Source: Poriferisodalis sp965208555 (GTDB lineage Bacteria; Actinomycetota; Acidimicrobiia; Acidimicrobiales; Poriferisodalaceae). Taken from it: a stretch of DNA of 64,000 bases. The first letter of the stretch is position 1, and each line of letters begins with the position of its first letter. The notes below the pieces were generated by a model. That model did no database searches. It saw only the letters and a program-made list of their open reading frames with translations, and was not told where the DNA came from. The stretch covers positions 2,790,001 to 2,854,000 of the forward strand of contig NZ_OZ242342.1 in NCBI RefSeq assembly GCF_965208555.1, given 5' to 3'. Below, piece by piece: positions 23,867 to 32,205 of the stretch. A program made the position numbers and the translations under genes.

Positions 23867-24211
23867 ATGGGCAGCACCGATCTTGTCGACCAGGCTCGTC
23901 TTCGAGACGATCATCCTGACTTCGGCCCCGGTGACACGGTGCGCGTCCATGTACGCGTCGTCGAGGGCAACCGGCAGCGCACCCAGGTGTTCGAGGGGTA
24001 CGTGATCGCACGGCACTCGTCGGGCATCAGCGAGACCTTCACCGTTCGCAAGCTCAGCTTCGGCGTAGGGGTCGAGCGGACCTTTCCGCTGCACGCGCCC
24101 ACCATCGCGAAGATCGAGCGTGTGGCCGTCGGCGATGTGCGCAGAGCGAAGCTGTACTACCTGCGCGACCGCGTCGGCAAGGCAGCACGGATTCGCGAGA
24201 AGCGTTTCTAG
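23867..24211 (+). CDS. rplS: 50S ribosomal protein L19
   Basis: The 114-residue product shows the L19 core FGPGDTVRVHVRVVEGNRQR, QVFEGYVIARHSSGISETFTV and GVGVERTFPLHAPTIAKIE, and ends AARIREKRF. It sits at the 30S-50S interface. The ATG follows GGGAG at a distance. The 75-base gap after trmD contains TAGCCT. In mycobacteria lepB and rnhB come next, but here yraN follows directly after 39 bases. Confidence 0.97.
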   Translation: MGSTDLVDQARLRDDHPDFGPGDTVRVHVRVVEGNRQRTQVFEGYVIARHSSGISETFTVRKLSFGVGVERTFPLHAPTIAKIERVAVGDVRRAKLYYLRDRVGKAARIREKRF

Positions 24212-24250
24212 CCGGCACACCATCGGTCGGGGACCGGACGTGAGGAGCGG

Positions 24251-24595
24251 GTGACCGTTCGGCGTCAGGCGCTCGGTCGATACGGCGAGGATCTCGTCGA
24301 GCGCTGGTATGCCGAGCGCGGCTACCGCGTGCTGGATCGCAACTGGCGATGCTCGCTCGGAGAACTGGACCTCGTGGTGACCGACGGCTCGGAGCTGGTG
24401 TTCTGCGAGGTCAAGACCCGATCCGGCGACCGGTACGGCACTGGCTTTGAGGCGATCACGCCGCGCAAGCAGCAGCAAGTCCGGCGTCTCGCAGCGCAGT
24501 ATGTGCGTCAGCGCGGCGGCTGGGCAGGACCGCTGCGCTGCGACGCTGCTGCGGTCCGGGGCCGCACCGTCGAGGTGCGTACTGCCGCCTTCTAA
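24251..24595 (+). CDS. yraN: YraN/UPF0102 family nuclease-fold protein
   Basis: The 114-residue product shows the restriction-endonuclease-like pattern LGRYGEDLVERWYAERGYRV, LGELDLVVTDGSELVFCEVKTR and ITPRKQQQVRRLAAQY. The acidic and lysine residues (E in GELD, E and K in CEVK) match the PD-(D/E)xK nuclease motif. The in vivo role is unknown. The GTG start lies 39 bases after rplS and is preceded by GAGGAGCGG. It ends 12 bases before a convergent small gene. Actinobacteria typically place yraN beside comM and dprA. Confidence 0.93.
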   Translation: MTVRRQALGRYGEDLVERWYAERGYRVLDRNWRCSLGELDLVVTDGSELVFCEVKTRSGDRYGTGFEAITPRKQQQVRRLAAQYVRQRGGWAGPLRCDAAAVRGRTVEVRTAAF

Positions 24596-24607
24596 CGCTT
24601 CGGCCGC

Positions 24608-24817
24608 CTAGCCCAGCGGTCGCCGCCGGTCCTTGGCCGACCAGCAGCCCCAATGCCAGTGGCGGCGCAAGTCGGGGGCATCGACAGGCACGGCAACCAC
24701 GTGACCGACGCCGACCTCGATGGTGTTGGCACAGCCCCCGCAGGTGTAGCGCTTCACGGCTTCGTAGGGTTGAACCCGACGCACGTCGAAGCCCGGTTCG
24801 GGTTCGAGCTTGCGCAC
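24608..24817 (-). CDS. small CxxC / HWHxxCW zinc-binding-type protein of unknown function
   Basis: The 69-residue product contains YTCGGCANTIEVGVGHVVAV and RRHWHWGCWSAKDRR. The pattern CxxC then HWHxxCW is the same as in small actinobacterial proteins often labelled ATP/GTP-binding without evidence. It probably coordinates zinc through the two cysteines and the His/Cys group. The frame is open upstream to 25003, but GTG 24817 is preferred because the conserved part begins just after it and because upstream it would cover the neighbouring small membrane gene. It lies on the opposite strand to yraN and comM. Confidence 0.7.
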   Translation of the reverse strand: MRKLEPEPGFDVRRVQPYEAVKRYTCGGCANTIEVGVGHVVAVPVDAPDLRRHWHWGCWSAKDRRRPLG

Positions 24818-24825
24818 CGTCGGCC

Positions 24826-24936
24826 TCAGCCCAGCAGGGCCCAGAGGACCAGGCCGATGGCAACGAACGCCGCAGTGGCCAGCAGCACGTAGTCGAGCCG
24901 CGTGGTGCTGTGCTTGCGGTAGGGGTCGTAGCCCAT
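24826..24936 (-). CDS. 36-residue single-TM protein
   Basis: This very small frame has a hydrophilic start (MGYDPYRKHSTTRLDY) followed by one transmembrane helix (VLLATAAFVAIGLVLWALLG) that runs to the carboxy-terminus. Such tail-anchored miniproteins occur in actinobacteria with similar MGYDPYRKH-type starts, as far as I recall. It ends eight bases before the zinc-type gene, suggesting one transcript. A GATACT hexamer lies six bases before the ATG on the reverse strand, a weak match to the leaderless promoter pattern. Function is unknown. Confidence 0.6.
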   Translation of the reverse strand: MGYDPYRKHSTTRLDYVLLATAAFVAIGLVLWALLG

Positions 24937-25013
24937 GGGTGAAGTATCGCCCCGCATCACCTCCGCGGCGCAGATCGGCGGTAATTCGTTGCGCCCGTCG
25001 CACCGCCGCGGTC

Positions 25014-25019
25014 TACGGT
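25014..25019 (+). promoter_or_regulatory. possible -10 element TACGGT for comM
   Basis: The 239-base gap between the divergent miniprotein and comM holds TACGGT here, about 155 bases before the ATG. Nothing else convincing was seen in the gap, and no tRNA or hairpin leader was recognised. Confidence 0.25.
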
Positions 25020-25175
25020 CCACGCCACGGTCAGCGGGGCAGCGGGCACCGGCAGCATCGCCGATTCGGCACCGCGCCGCAGATCGATCTGATCGTCGCC
25101 CCGAGCGGGCTTCCGCGCCATCACCGGATCGCGCGCCGTGCGCGCCCGTCCGGTGGCAACTGCGAGAGGAGGCCC

Positions 25176-26711
25176 ATGCTGGCTACTGCAACGACCGCGA
25201 CGCTGGTCGGTGTCGACGGTCACGTCGTCACCGTCGAGGTGCACACCTCCAACGGCCTGCCGTCATTCACCATTGTCGGGCTGCCCGACGCAGCCTGTCG
25301 GGAGGCGCGGGACCGGGTTCGGGCTGCGGTGCTCTCGTCGGGGCTGCACTGGCCCGACAGCCGCGTCACCGTCAACTTGGCACCGTCGGGTCTGCGCAAA
25401 GGCGGCGCGGTACTGGACGTGGCCATGGCGGTGGCAGTGCTCGCCGCCACTGACCAGGTGCCGGCTGAGTCGCTGCTCGGGAAGGCGTTCTTGGGCGAAC
25501 TCGGACTCGATGGCGCCGTCAGGGCCGCAGCCGGCATCCTGCCGCTCACGGACGCGCTCCGGGACCATGCCGTCGTCGTCGCGTCCGAGGCCTGCCACGT
25601 CGCTCTGGCCGCAGGCCCGCGAGCTGTCCATGCGGTCCGAACGCTGGCCGAGCTTGCGTCGGTGCTCGCCGGCCGCGCACCGTGGCCCGAGACGCCGCCG
25701 ATTCCGCCCCAGCCGCCGGCGGCACCGCTGCCGGATCTCGGTGATGTGGTAGGACAGCCGCTCGCCCGCCGGGCCGTCGAGGTTGCGGCGGCGGGCGGTC
25801 ATCACCTGCTCATGCTGGGACCGCCCGGAGCGGGCAAGACCATGCTGGCCCGGCGGTTGGTGGGCCTGCTGCCCGAGCTCGACGGGCAGTCCGCGATGGA
25901 GGCGACACGGGTGCAGTCGGCCGCCGGCCTGCCGCTGCCCACGGGCCTGGCGACCCGTCCTGCGTTTCGCAGCCCACACCACACCGCCACCGTCACCGCG
26001 CTGATCGGCGGAGGCACGACGGCGATTCGCCCTGGAGAGATATCGCTCGCACATCGCGGCGTGCTGTTCCTCGACGAACTGGGCGAGTTCGCGCCCAGCG
26101 TGCTCGACGCCATGCGTCAGCCGCTTGAGGAGGGAGTCGTGCGGGTGAGCAGGGCGTCGGGCGCTTGCACCTTTCCTGCCCGTTTCCTCCTGGTGGCTGC
26201 CATGAACCCGTGCCCGTGCGGCCACGCAGGCCGGCCCGGCTCGTGCCGGTGTTCCGACTACGCCCGTCAGCGATATCTGCGCCGACTGTCGGGTCCGTTG
26301 CTCGACCGATTTGACTTGCGGGTCCAGGTCCAGCGCCCCGAACCCGATCAACTGCTCGACGGCATTCGCGGCGAATCCACCGAGCCCGTCGCTGCGCGCG
26401 TGGCCGCTGCCCGCACCCGGGCCGCGACTCGCGGCGTGGCGACCAATGCCGAGTTGACGCCTGTCCAGCTGGAGCGGCACGCGCCGATCACGACGAGCGC
26501 GCGGCGCGAGCTGCGAACACGCTTGAGGGAAGGCCTTCTCAGCGGTCGCGGACTGCACCGCGTCAGGTGTGTCGCCTTGACGATGTGCGATCTCGACGGC
26601 GATGAACCGGTGGTCAACGCTGAGCGCCTGCATGAAGCGCTCACGCTTCGAGCGACTGTCGGTTCCCTGCACGCACCCGTCTCCGCCGAGCATCGGATGA
26701 GCACCGGATGA
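25176..26711 (+). CDS. comM: ComM/YifB family Mg-chelatase-like AAA+ protein
   Basis: The 511-residue product has an amino-terminal Lon-protease-like fold (TATLVGVDGHVVTVEVHTSN, GLPSFTIVGLPDAACREARD, VNLAPSGLRKGG), then an AAA+ domain with GPPGAGKTMLARRL, LFLDELGEF and the NPCPCGHAGRPGSCRC zinc-like loop, and a carboxy-terminal helical region. ComM is a hexameric helicase promoting branch migration during natural transformation. GAGGAGG lies just before the ATG. Longer upstream extensions are non-conserved. It overlaps dprA by four bases, which supports a joint role in incoming-DNA handling. Confidence 0.95.
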   Translation: MLATATTATLVGVDGHVVTVEVHTSNGLPSFTIVGLPDAACREARDRVRAAVLSSGLHWPDSRVTVNLAPSGLRKGGAVLDVAMAVAVLAATDQVPAESLLGKAFLGELGLDGAVRAAAGILPLTDALRDHAVVVASEACHVALAAGPRAVHAVRTLAELASVLAGRAPWPETPPIPPQPPAAPLPDLGDVVGQPLARRAVEVAAAGGHHLLMLGPPGAGKTMLARRLVGLLPELDGQSAMEATRVQSAAGLPLPTGLATRPAFRSPHHTATVTALIGGGTTAIRPGEISLAHRGVLFLDELGEFAPSVLDAMRQPLEEGVVRVSRASGACTFPARFLLVAAMNPCPCGHAGRPGSCRCSDYARQRYLRRLSGPLLDRFDLRVQVQRPEPDQLLDGIRGESTEPVAARVAAARTRAATRGVATNAELTPVQLERHAPITTSARRELRTRLREGLLSGRGLHRVRCVALTMCDLDGDEPVVNAERLHEALTLRATVGSLHAPVSAEHRMSTG

Positions 26712-27868
26712 GCAGCGCTCTGGCAGACGCGGGCCATCGGGCCGAGCTGGGCGCGCTGCTCGAGCTCGTCTCCCTGCCTGCCGCAGGTCCGGCTCGCCTG
26801 CGCGTGCTGCTGGCCGGTCGCAGCGCGCAGACAGCGGTGGAGGACCTGCGCGCGGGCCGCCCGGCCACGCTCGCGGCACTGGGTGCCTGCCGCGGCGTGG
26901 ACACCGCGCTGATCGCCTCATGGCGGCAGCGGCTCGGTGCAGCGCTCAGACGTGCCGAAGCGGGCGGCTGGCAGGTGGGCGCCGATCGATTGGACGCGCA
27001 CGAACGCGCTGGCGTCTGGCTGCAGTTGCCGTGGCAGGCGGGCGCAGCAGGCCTGTGGGAGTCCGATCCCGAGCCGCCGGCAGTGCTGTTCGGGCAGGGG
27101 ACGCCGATCGACGCCGCGCTGCGGCGTGTCGGCATCGTGGGCACGCGGCGGTGCAGTGCATACGGCCGCACGGTGGCGAGAATGCTGGGGTCGGGTCTCG
27201 CTGCTGAAGGCATCGCCGTGGTGTCGGGATTGGCCACCGGAATCGACGGCATCGCCCAGCGCGCTGCGCTCGATCGGGACGGCCCGGTCATCGGCGTGGT
27301 GGGCAGCGGGTTGGATCGCGTCTATCCCGCCGCGAACCGGACGCTGTGGGCTGAGGTGGCGGAGCGCGGCACCTTGCTCAGCGAGTACCCGCTGGGAACA
27401 CAAGCAGTGCAATGGCACTTCCCGGCTCGCAATCGCATCCTGGCGGCACTGTGCGAGGTGCTGGTGGTGGTGGAGTCGGGGCCGTCCGGCGGATCGATGT
27501 ACACCGTCGACGCCGCCGCGGAGCGGGGCCGGCAGGTCATGGCGGTACCGGGCCCGATTACCAGCGCAAGCTCGACCGGAACGAACCGGCTGCTCGCCGA
27601 AGGGTGCGCACCGGTGTGCGGGGTGGACGATGTGCTGGTGGCGCTCGGCGAAGCCCGTGGCGACGTCGGCGTGCCCGCCGCGCGAGAGCTGCCGGATGAT
27701 CCGCTCAGCCGCCGGATACTGGACGAGCTCACCGGAGAACCCCGATCAGTCGACCAACTGGTGATGGGCACCGGCGCGTCGCTGGGAGAATTGGCATCGA
27801 CGCTGGGCCGGATGCAGCTGTCGGGCTGGGTAGTCGAGACGGGCGGATGGTGGGAGAAGGCTCGGTGA
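26708..27868 (+). CDS. dprA: DNA-processing protein DprA
   Basis: The 386-residue product has the Rossmann-fold DprA core: VGIVGTRRCSAYGRTVAR, VVSGLATGIDGIAQRAAL, VGSGLDRVYPAANRTLW, LLSEYPLGTQ, FPARNRILAALCEVLVVVES and AVPGPITSASSTGTNRLL. A carboxy-terminal winged-helix-like region (about 325-386) follows. It loads RecA onto single-stranded DNA during transformation. The ATG overlaps the comM stop. The amino-terminal SAM-like region is Ala-rich and divergent. The xerC gene follows after 63 bases with its own promoter-like element. Confidence 0.96.
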   Translation: MSSALADAGHRAELGALLELVSLPAAGPARLRVLLAGRSAQTAVEDLRAGRPATLAALGACRGVDTALIASWRQRLGAALRRAEAGGWQVGADRLDAHERAGVWLQLPWQAGAAGLWESDPEPPAVLFGQGTPIDAALRRVGIVGTRRCSAYGRTVARMLGSGLAAEGIAVVSGLATGIDGIAQRAALDRDGPVIGVVGSGLDRVYPAANRTLWAEVAERGTLLSEYPLGTQAVQWHFPARNRILAALCEVLVVVESGPSGGSMYTVDAAAERGRQVMAVPGPITSASSTGTNRLLAEGCAPVCGVDDVLVALGEARGDVGVPAARELPDDPLSRRILDELTGEPRSVDQLVMGTGASLGELASTLGRMQLSGWVVETGGWWEKAR

Positions 27869-27918
27869 GGGCCCGGCGCCGTTGCGGCGATGCTTGCGAA
27901 CGGGTGCAGACTGCTCGG

Positions 27919-27924
27919 TACTGT
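27919..27924 (+). promoter_or_regulatory. -10-like element TACTGT, leaderless xerC
   Basis: TACTGT is followed by seven bases and an in-frame GTG at 27932, which fixes the xerC start downstream of the longest possible frame. Confidence 0.45.
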
Positions 27925-27931
27925 GGTTCTG

Positions 27932-28849
27932 GTGACTGCGCTTGTGGTGGCTGCGCCGCCGCCCGTGTGGCGAGTTCCCGAATTCGTTCTGTCGCTGACG
28001 GCGGCATCGGACGCCACCAAGCGCGCCTACCGCTCCGATCTGTGTCAGTTCGCCGAGTGGGCCGCCCGGGCCGGGCTCGACGCCCCTGGCCGCATCGATC
28101 GGCGCTGGCTGCGGCGATACATCGCGTTCCTGTCCGTGCGCGGGCTGTCGCGGCGCTCCGTAGCTCGCAAAGCATCCGCGTTGAGGCGTTACTTCGGCTG
28201 GCTGACCGCGGAAGGGGCCGTCGATGCCGACCCGGCGCTCGGCCTCGCCGCGCCGGCTGGGTCGGGACGCCTGCCGCGAGTGCTCGGGGCGGCAGAAGTT
28301 TCCGACATGCTCGGCGACGGCACAGTGCCCGACGATCCGACAGAGCTGCGCGATCGGCTTGTGCTCGAAATGCTCTACGGCAGCGGCTTGCGGGTCGCCG
28401 AGCTCTGCCAGCTCGATCGCGGCGCCTTCCGGCCCGGCAATGCTCACATCGAGGTGATCGGGAAGGGTGCCAAGCATCGCCGGGTTCCGCTCAGCGAGCC
28501 GGCTGCGGCATTGCTTGGCGCATGGCGAGGAGGCGGGAGCGACGAGTTCGATGCGCAGCGACTGCGCAGCGAAGCCGACCGCGACCCTGCGGCGCTGCTG
28601 GTCAACCTGCGCGGCAAGCGAATCGGTGCGCGGGACGTGCAGCGGATCCTGGATCGTCACGCCGCTGCGCCGACCCATCCGCATGCCCTGCGGCACACCT
28701 ACGCGACGCACTTGCTGGACGGCGGCGCCGACCTGCGCGTGGTCCAGGAATTGCTCGGCCACCAACGACTCGCAACGACACAGATCTACACACGGGTCAG
28801 CAGGGAACGTCTCAGAGAGGTGTACGAGTCGGCACACCCGCGCGCCTGA
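27932..28849 (+). CDS. xerC: tyrosine recombinase XerC
   Basis: The 305-residue product has an amino-terminal SAM-like core-binding domain (FVLSLTAASDATKRAYRSDL) and a catalytic domain with R154 (GSGLRVAEL), a lysine at 178 or 181 (GKGAKHRRVP), H251 and R254 (HALRHTYATHLL), H277 (LLGHQRL) and the nucleophile Y286 (TTQIYTRV). It resolves chromosome dimers at dif with XerD. The frame is open to an ATG at 27890, but GTG 27932 is favoured: it gives normal XerC length and has TACTGT seven bases before it. The order dprA-xerC-M23-rpsB is classic for actinobacteria. Confidence 0.95.
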   Translation: MTALVVAAPPPVWRVPEFVLSLTAASDATKRAYRSDLCQFAEWAARAGLDAPGRIDRRWLRRYIAFLSVRGLSRRSVARKASALRRYFGWLTAEGAVDADPALGLAAPAGSGRLPRVLGAAEVSDMLGDGTVPDDPTELRDRLVLEMLYGSGLRVAELCQLDRGAFRPGNAHIEVIGKGAKHRRVPLSEPAAALLGAWRGGGSDEFDAQRLRSEADRDPAALLVNLRGKRIGARDVQRILDRHAAAPTHPHALRHTYATHLLDGGADLRVVQELLGHQRLATTQIYTRVSRERLREVYESAHPRA

Positions 28850-28863
28850 CAGTCGCCGCCGCC

Positions 28864-29412
28864 ATGGTGAGCGTGGCGGTGCTGGCCGGCGGAGTCGGCC
28901 CGGCGTGGGCGCAGGCCGGGCTGGCGCAGATGGGGCCGCCCGTCGCCTACATCTGGCCTGTGCAGGGAACCGTCATCGATCCGTTCCGGCTGCCGGCCCA
29001 CCCCTGGGGACCCGGCAATCGCGGCGTGGAGCTAGCGACCCAGCCGGGCTCTGCCTTCTGGGCGGCCGCACGCGGGGTCGTGAGCTTTGCGGGACAAGCA
29101 GGAGGGCGGTTGCACGTCACCGTGAGCCACCCCGACGGTCTGAGAGTGTCGTACTCCGGGGTCGAGTCCATCAGCGTCCGTCGAGGCGAGCGGGTCGCGC
29201 CCCGACAGCAGCTCGGCACCACGGGCGATCGGCTGCACGTCGGCGTGCGCCGGGGCGAGACGTACCTCGACCCGGCCCGGATCTTCGGTCAGGGCGGCCG
29301 GTCGGGCAGACGGCCTGCGCTCAGCCGCCCGCAGCTTGTGCCCGCATCGCTGCCGGTGTACCGGCTTCAACTGCGCTGGTTACACTCCGGCGCTGGCATT
29401 GCAGTGCTCTAG
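28864..29412 (+). CDS. exported LytM (M23) domain protein with degenerate zinc ligands
   Basis: The 182-residue product has a signal-peptide-like start (MVSVAVLAGGVGPAWAQAG) and a LytM fold: PVAYIWPVQGTVIDPFRLP, AARGVVSFAGQAGG, VTVSHPDGLRVSYSG and VESISVRRGERVAPRQQLGT. Active LytM enzymes need His/Asp in HRGVDL and HxH near the end. Here the first pair reads NRGVEL, the TxYxHL histidine is lost and the final HLH reads RLH. It is probably a non-hydrolytic LytM factor. The N-region lacks positive charges, so the true start may be a rare codon slightly upstream. It sits between xerC and rpsB, as in mycobacteria. Confidence 0.82.
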   Translation: MVSVAVLAGGVGPAWAQAGLAQMGPPVAYIWPVQGTVIDPFRLPAHPWGPGNRGVELATQPGSAFWAAARGVVSFAGQAGGRLHVTVSHPDGLRVSYSGVESISVRRGERVAPRQQLGTTGDRLHVGVRRGETYLDPARIFGQGGRSGRRPALSRPQLVPASLPVYRLQLRWLHSGAGIAVL

Positions 29413-29526
29413 GGGGCTGCAGGGCCGCCGTCAAACGATCTGACCAGCCGGGGCGACCCCACGGTCGCCGCTGTCCAAGCGGTGTCGTCCCCGGTGCAGA
29501 GTTTCGAACCGTGGGGAGGAGCACTC

Positions 29527-30546
29527 ATGTCCGCTGTCGTGACCATGTCCGACCTGCTCGCCGCCGGCGTCCATTTCGGCCACCAGACCCGTCGCTGGAA
29601 TCCCAAGATGGAGCGATTCCTGTGGGGCGAGCGCAACGGCATCTACATCATCGACCTCCGGCAGACGCTCCAGCTGCTCGAAGACGCCTACGCCTATGTG
29701 CGCGACACCGTGGCGCGTGGCGGCACGATTCTGTTCGTCGGGACCAAGCGCCAGGCGCAGTACCCGATCCAGCGCCATGCCGCCGCCTGCGGTATGCCGT
29801 ACGTGAATCAGCGCTGGCTGGGCGGGATGCTGACCAACTTCCGCACGATCCGCGGCCGGGTCACCAAGATGCTGGAGTACGAGCGCATGCAGGCCGCAGG
29901 CGACTTCGACAACATGCCGAAGAAGGAGGCTCTGCTGCACACCCGCGAGCTCACCAAGCTGCAGCGCAACCTGAACGGCATCCGGAACATGGACAAGCTG
30001 CCCGACGCCGTGTTCGTCCTCGACACGCCGAAGGAGCACATCGCCGTGGCAGAGGCGGTTCGGCTGAAGCTGCCGGTCGTTGCCGTCGCCGACTCGAACT
30101 CCGATCCCGACCCGATCACCTATGTCATCCCCGGCAACGACGATGCCATCCGCTCGACTGAGCTGCTGTGCCGGGTCATTGCCGATGCCGCATTGGAGGG
30201 CCGGTACATGGCCGAGCGCAGCGGCGTGGCGGTGGCCCCGGCAGGAGAGCGCTCGCCCGAGGAAGAAGCCCGCATCGCAGCCCAACAAGCCGAGGCGCAA
30301 CGAGCCGCCATGGCCGAGGCTGCGGCCCGCGAGGCCCGGATTGCCGCCGACCAAGCGGCGAAGGCCGCGGCGGCAGCCGCCGTTCCGGACATGCGGCCGG
30401 CAGAAGCCCCCGCTGCATCGGCGGATGCCGGCAGTGACACCGCTTCCGACGACGCCGATGGGCCATCCGCACACGCCGAGTCGGTCAGCGAGGCTGACGA
30501 CGCTGAGACAGAGACCCCCCCATCTGCCTCACAAGGAGCCGCCTGA
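29527..30546 (+). CDS. rpsB: 30S ribosomal protein S2 with Ala/Glu-rich tail
   Basis: The 339-residue product has S2 motifs LLAAGVHFGHQTRRWNPKM, NGIYIIDLRQT, FVGTKRQAQ, YVNQRWLGGMLTNFRTI and VVAVADSNSDPD. After about residue 245 a helical Ala/Glu/Arg segment and a low-complexity tail extend it by roughly 80 residues beyond E. coli S2. GGAGGAG precedes ATG 29527 at good spacing. The 114-base gap upstream carries TACACT near 29390, a possible -10 for the rpsB-tsf unit. tsf follows immediately. Confidence 0.97.
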   Translation: MSAVVTMSDLLAAGVHFGHQTRRWNPKMERFLWGERNGIYIIDLRQTLQLLEDAYAYVRDTVARGGTILFVGTKRQAQYPIQRHAAACGMPYVNQRWLGGMLTNFRTIRGRVTKMLEYERMQAAGDFDNMPKKEALLHTRELTKLQRNLNGIRNMDKLPDAVFVLDTPKEHIAVAEAVRLKLPVVAVADSNSDPDPITYVIPGNDDAIRSTELLCRVIADAALEGRYMAERSGVAVAPAGERSPEEEARIAAQQAEAQRAAMAEAAAREARIAADQAAKAAAAAAVPDMRPAEAPAASADAGSDTASDDADGPSAHAESVSEADDAETETPPSASQGAA

Positions 30547-30547
30547 C

Positions 30548-31354
30548 ATGGCAGCATTCACCGCAAAGGACGTTCAGGCCCTGCGACGCGCCACCGGCGC
30601 AGGGATGATGGATGCCAAGAACGCGCTGACAAGGTGCGACGGGGATGCCGACGCGGCGGCGCAGTGGCTGCGTGAGAACGGCATCGCCAAGTCCGCCGCA
30701 CGAGCAGATCGTGACAACAGCGACGGCGTCGTTGTGGCCCGCGTGGTGCGCAACGGCAACCAATCGGTCGGAGCGATCGTGGAGCTGCGCTGCGAGACCG
30801 ATTTCGTCGCCAAGTCCGATGGATTCGGATCGATGGCGGACCGGTTGCTCACCGATGTGATTGCGACCGGCCCGGCTGCCGTTGCCGATTCGGCCGCGGA
30901 CCTCGAGGATCTGAAGATCACGCTCAAGGAGAACATCGCCATCGGCACGGTTGAGCGATTCGAAGCCCCCGTCGGTTCCTGCATCGATGCCTACGTCCAC
31001 CAGCAGAACGGCCGCGGCGTCAATGCTGTGCTCGTGGAACTCGAAGGAGCCACGCCTGAGCTGGCTCATGACGTGGCGCTGCACATAGCGAGCAGTCGTC
31101 CCACCTACATCCGGCGTTCGGATGTGCCCACGGAGGTGCTGGATCGGGAGCGGGCAACCTTCGAGGCCATCAGCCGGAACGAGGGCAAGCCGGAGAATGC
31201 GCTGCCGAAGATCGTGGAGGGCCGCCTGACGGGCTACCTGCGCGAGCACACGCTCATGGAGCAGAAGTTCGTGAAGGACGAGAAGCGGACCATCGCCGAT
31301 CTCGTCGGATCGGCGAACGTGACCCGCTTCGCCCAAGTCGAGATCGGCCGCTGA
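30548..31354 (+). CDS. tsf: translation elongation factor Ts
   Basis: The 268-residue product has the amino-terminal UBA-like domain (FTAKDVQALRRATGAGMMDA, KNAL), the TDFVAKSD motif, and the core dimerisation region ending at EKRTIADLVGSANVTRFAQVEIG. It is the guanine-nucleotide exchange factor for EF-Tu. AAGGAG lies 9 bases before ATG 30548. The gene follows the rpsB stop by one base and precedes pyrH by eight bases. Confidence 0.97.
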   Translation: MAAFTAKDVQALRRATGAGMMDAKNALTRCDGDADAAAQWLRENGIAKSAARADRDNSDGVVVARVVRNGNQSVGAIVELRCETDFVAKSDGFGSMADRLLTDVIATGPAAVADSAADLEDLKITLKENIAIGTVERFEAPVGSCIDAYVHQQNGRGVNAVLVELEGATPELAHDVALHIASSRPTYIRRSDVPTEVLDRERATFEAISRNEGKPENALPKIVEGRLTGYLREHTLMEQKFVKDEKRTIADLVGSANVTRFAQVEIGR

Positions 31355-31362
31355 GCATCGCT

Positions 31363-32130
31363 GTGGCTGCGGACGTGACACCGGAGCCACGCAAGATCCG
31401 TCGCCCTGGCGGTCCGCCGAAGTGGAGGCGGGTGGTGCTGAAGCTGTCCGGCGAGGCGTTGGCCGATGCCGGAGGGCACAACGTCAGCGCCGCAGTCGTG
31501 GATGCGCTGGCTTCGGAGATCGCCGACGTGTGGACCTCGTTGAAGGTCGATATCGCCGTTGTCGTCGGGGGCGGCAACATCTGGCGCGGCATGGCGGGCT
31601 CGATCGGCGGCATGGACCGCGCGCAGTCTGACCACATGGGCATGCTCGCCACCGTCATCAACGCGCTAGCGCTGCAAGACGCGCTCGAACGCAGGGACGT
31701 GCCCACCCGGGTGATGACCGCCATTGGCATGGCACAGATCGCCGAGCCCTATATCCGCCGCCGCGCCGTGCGCCACCTGGAAAAGGGACGCGTGGTGATA
31801 TTCGCGGCGGGCACCGGCAACCCGTTCTTCACCACCGACACGGCGGCCGCGTTGCGGGCGGCGGAAGTTGACGCCGACGTCGTGCTGAAGGGCACTCATT
31901 CCGGTGTCGACGGCGTCTATACGTCTGACCCCCAGACAGACCCCAATGCCCAGCTGCTCAGCGAAGTCACGTTTCTCGAGGTGCTGTCCCGGGAGCTGGC
32001 GGTGATGGACTCGGCGGCCATCGCTGTGTGCAAGGACAATGCCACTCCCATCGTGGTCTTCGATCTCATGACGCGGGGCAATTTCCGCCGCGTCGTCGAA
32101 GGCGAAGCGCTCGGCACGCTGGTGCGCTGA
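31363..32130 (+). CDS. pyrH: uridylate kinase
   Basis: The 255-residue product of the amino-acid-kinase fold phosphorylates UMP to UDP. Motifs are VVLKLSGEALA, VVVGGGNIWRG, DHMGMLATVINALALQDAL, FAAGTGNPFFTTDTAAALRA and GTHSGVDGVYTSDP. An amino-terminal extension of about 20 residues (Pro/Arg-rich) precedes the core. An internal start near KWRRVVLKLS cannot be excluded. Part of the rpsB-tsf-pyrH-frr order found across bacteria. Confidence 0.97.
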   Translation: MAADVTPEPRKIRRPGGPPKWRRVVLKLSGEALADAGGHNVSAAVVDALASEIADVWTSLKVDIAVVVGGGNIWRGMAGSIGGMDRAQSDHMGMLATVINALALQDALERRDVPTRVMTAIGMAQIAEPYIRRRAVRHLEKGRVVIFAAGTGNPFFTTDTAAALRAAEVDADVVLKGTHSGVDGVYTSDPQTDPNAQLLSEVTFLEVLSRELAVMDSAAIAVCKDNATPIVVFDLMTRGNFRRVVEGEALGTLVR

Positions 32131-32193
32131 GCATCCGCAGCCGCTCCACCACGCAGCACGGACAGGTGACGGCGACTCTCGACAGGTCGTCGC

Positions 32194-32199
32194 TACGCT
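32194..32199 (+). promoter_or_regulatory. -10-like element TACGCT, leaderless frr
   Basis: TACGCT is followed by six bases and the GTG at 32206, with no Shine-Dalgarno sequence in the 75-base gap after pyrH. Confidence 0.5.
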
Positions 32200-32205
32200 G
32201 GTCGG

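Noticed and set aside
24818..25003. Longer start for the reverse-strand CxxC protein
   Set aside because: The extension covers the 36-residue gene in another frame and is Arg/Leu shadow sequence without conservation.
24937..25175. A tRNA or small RNA gene in the largest gap
   Set aside because: No cloverleaf arms, T-loop motif or strong hairpin was seen. It looks like ordinary upstream DNA for comM.
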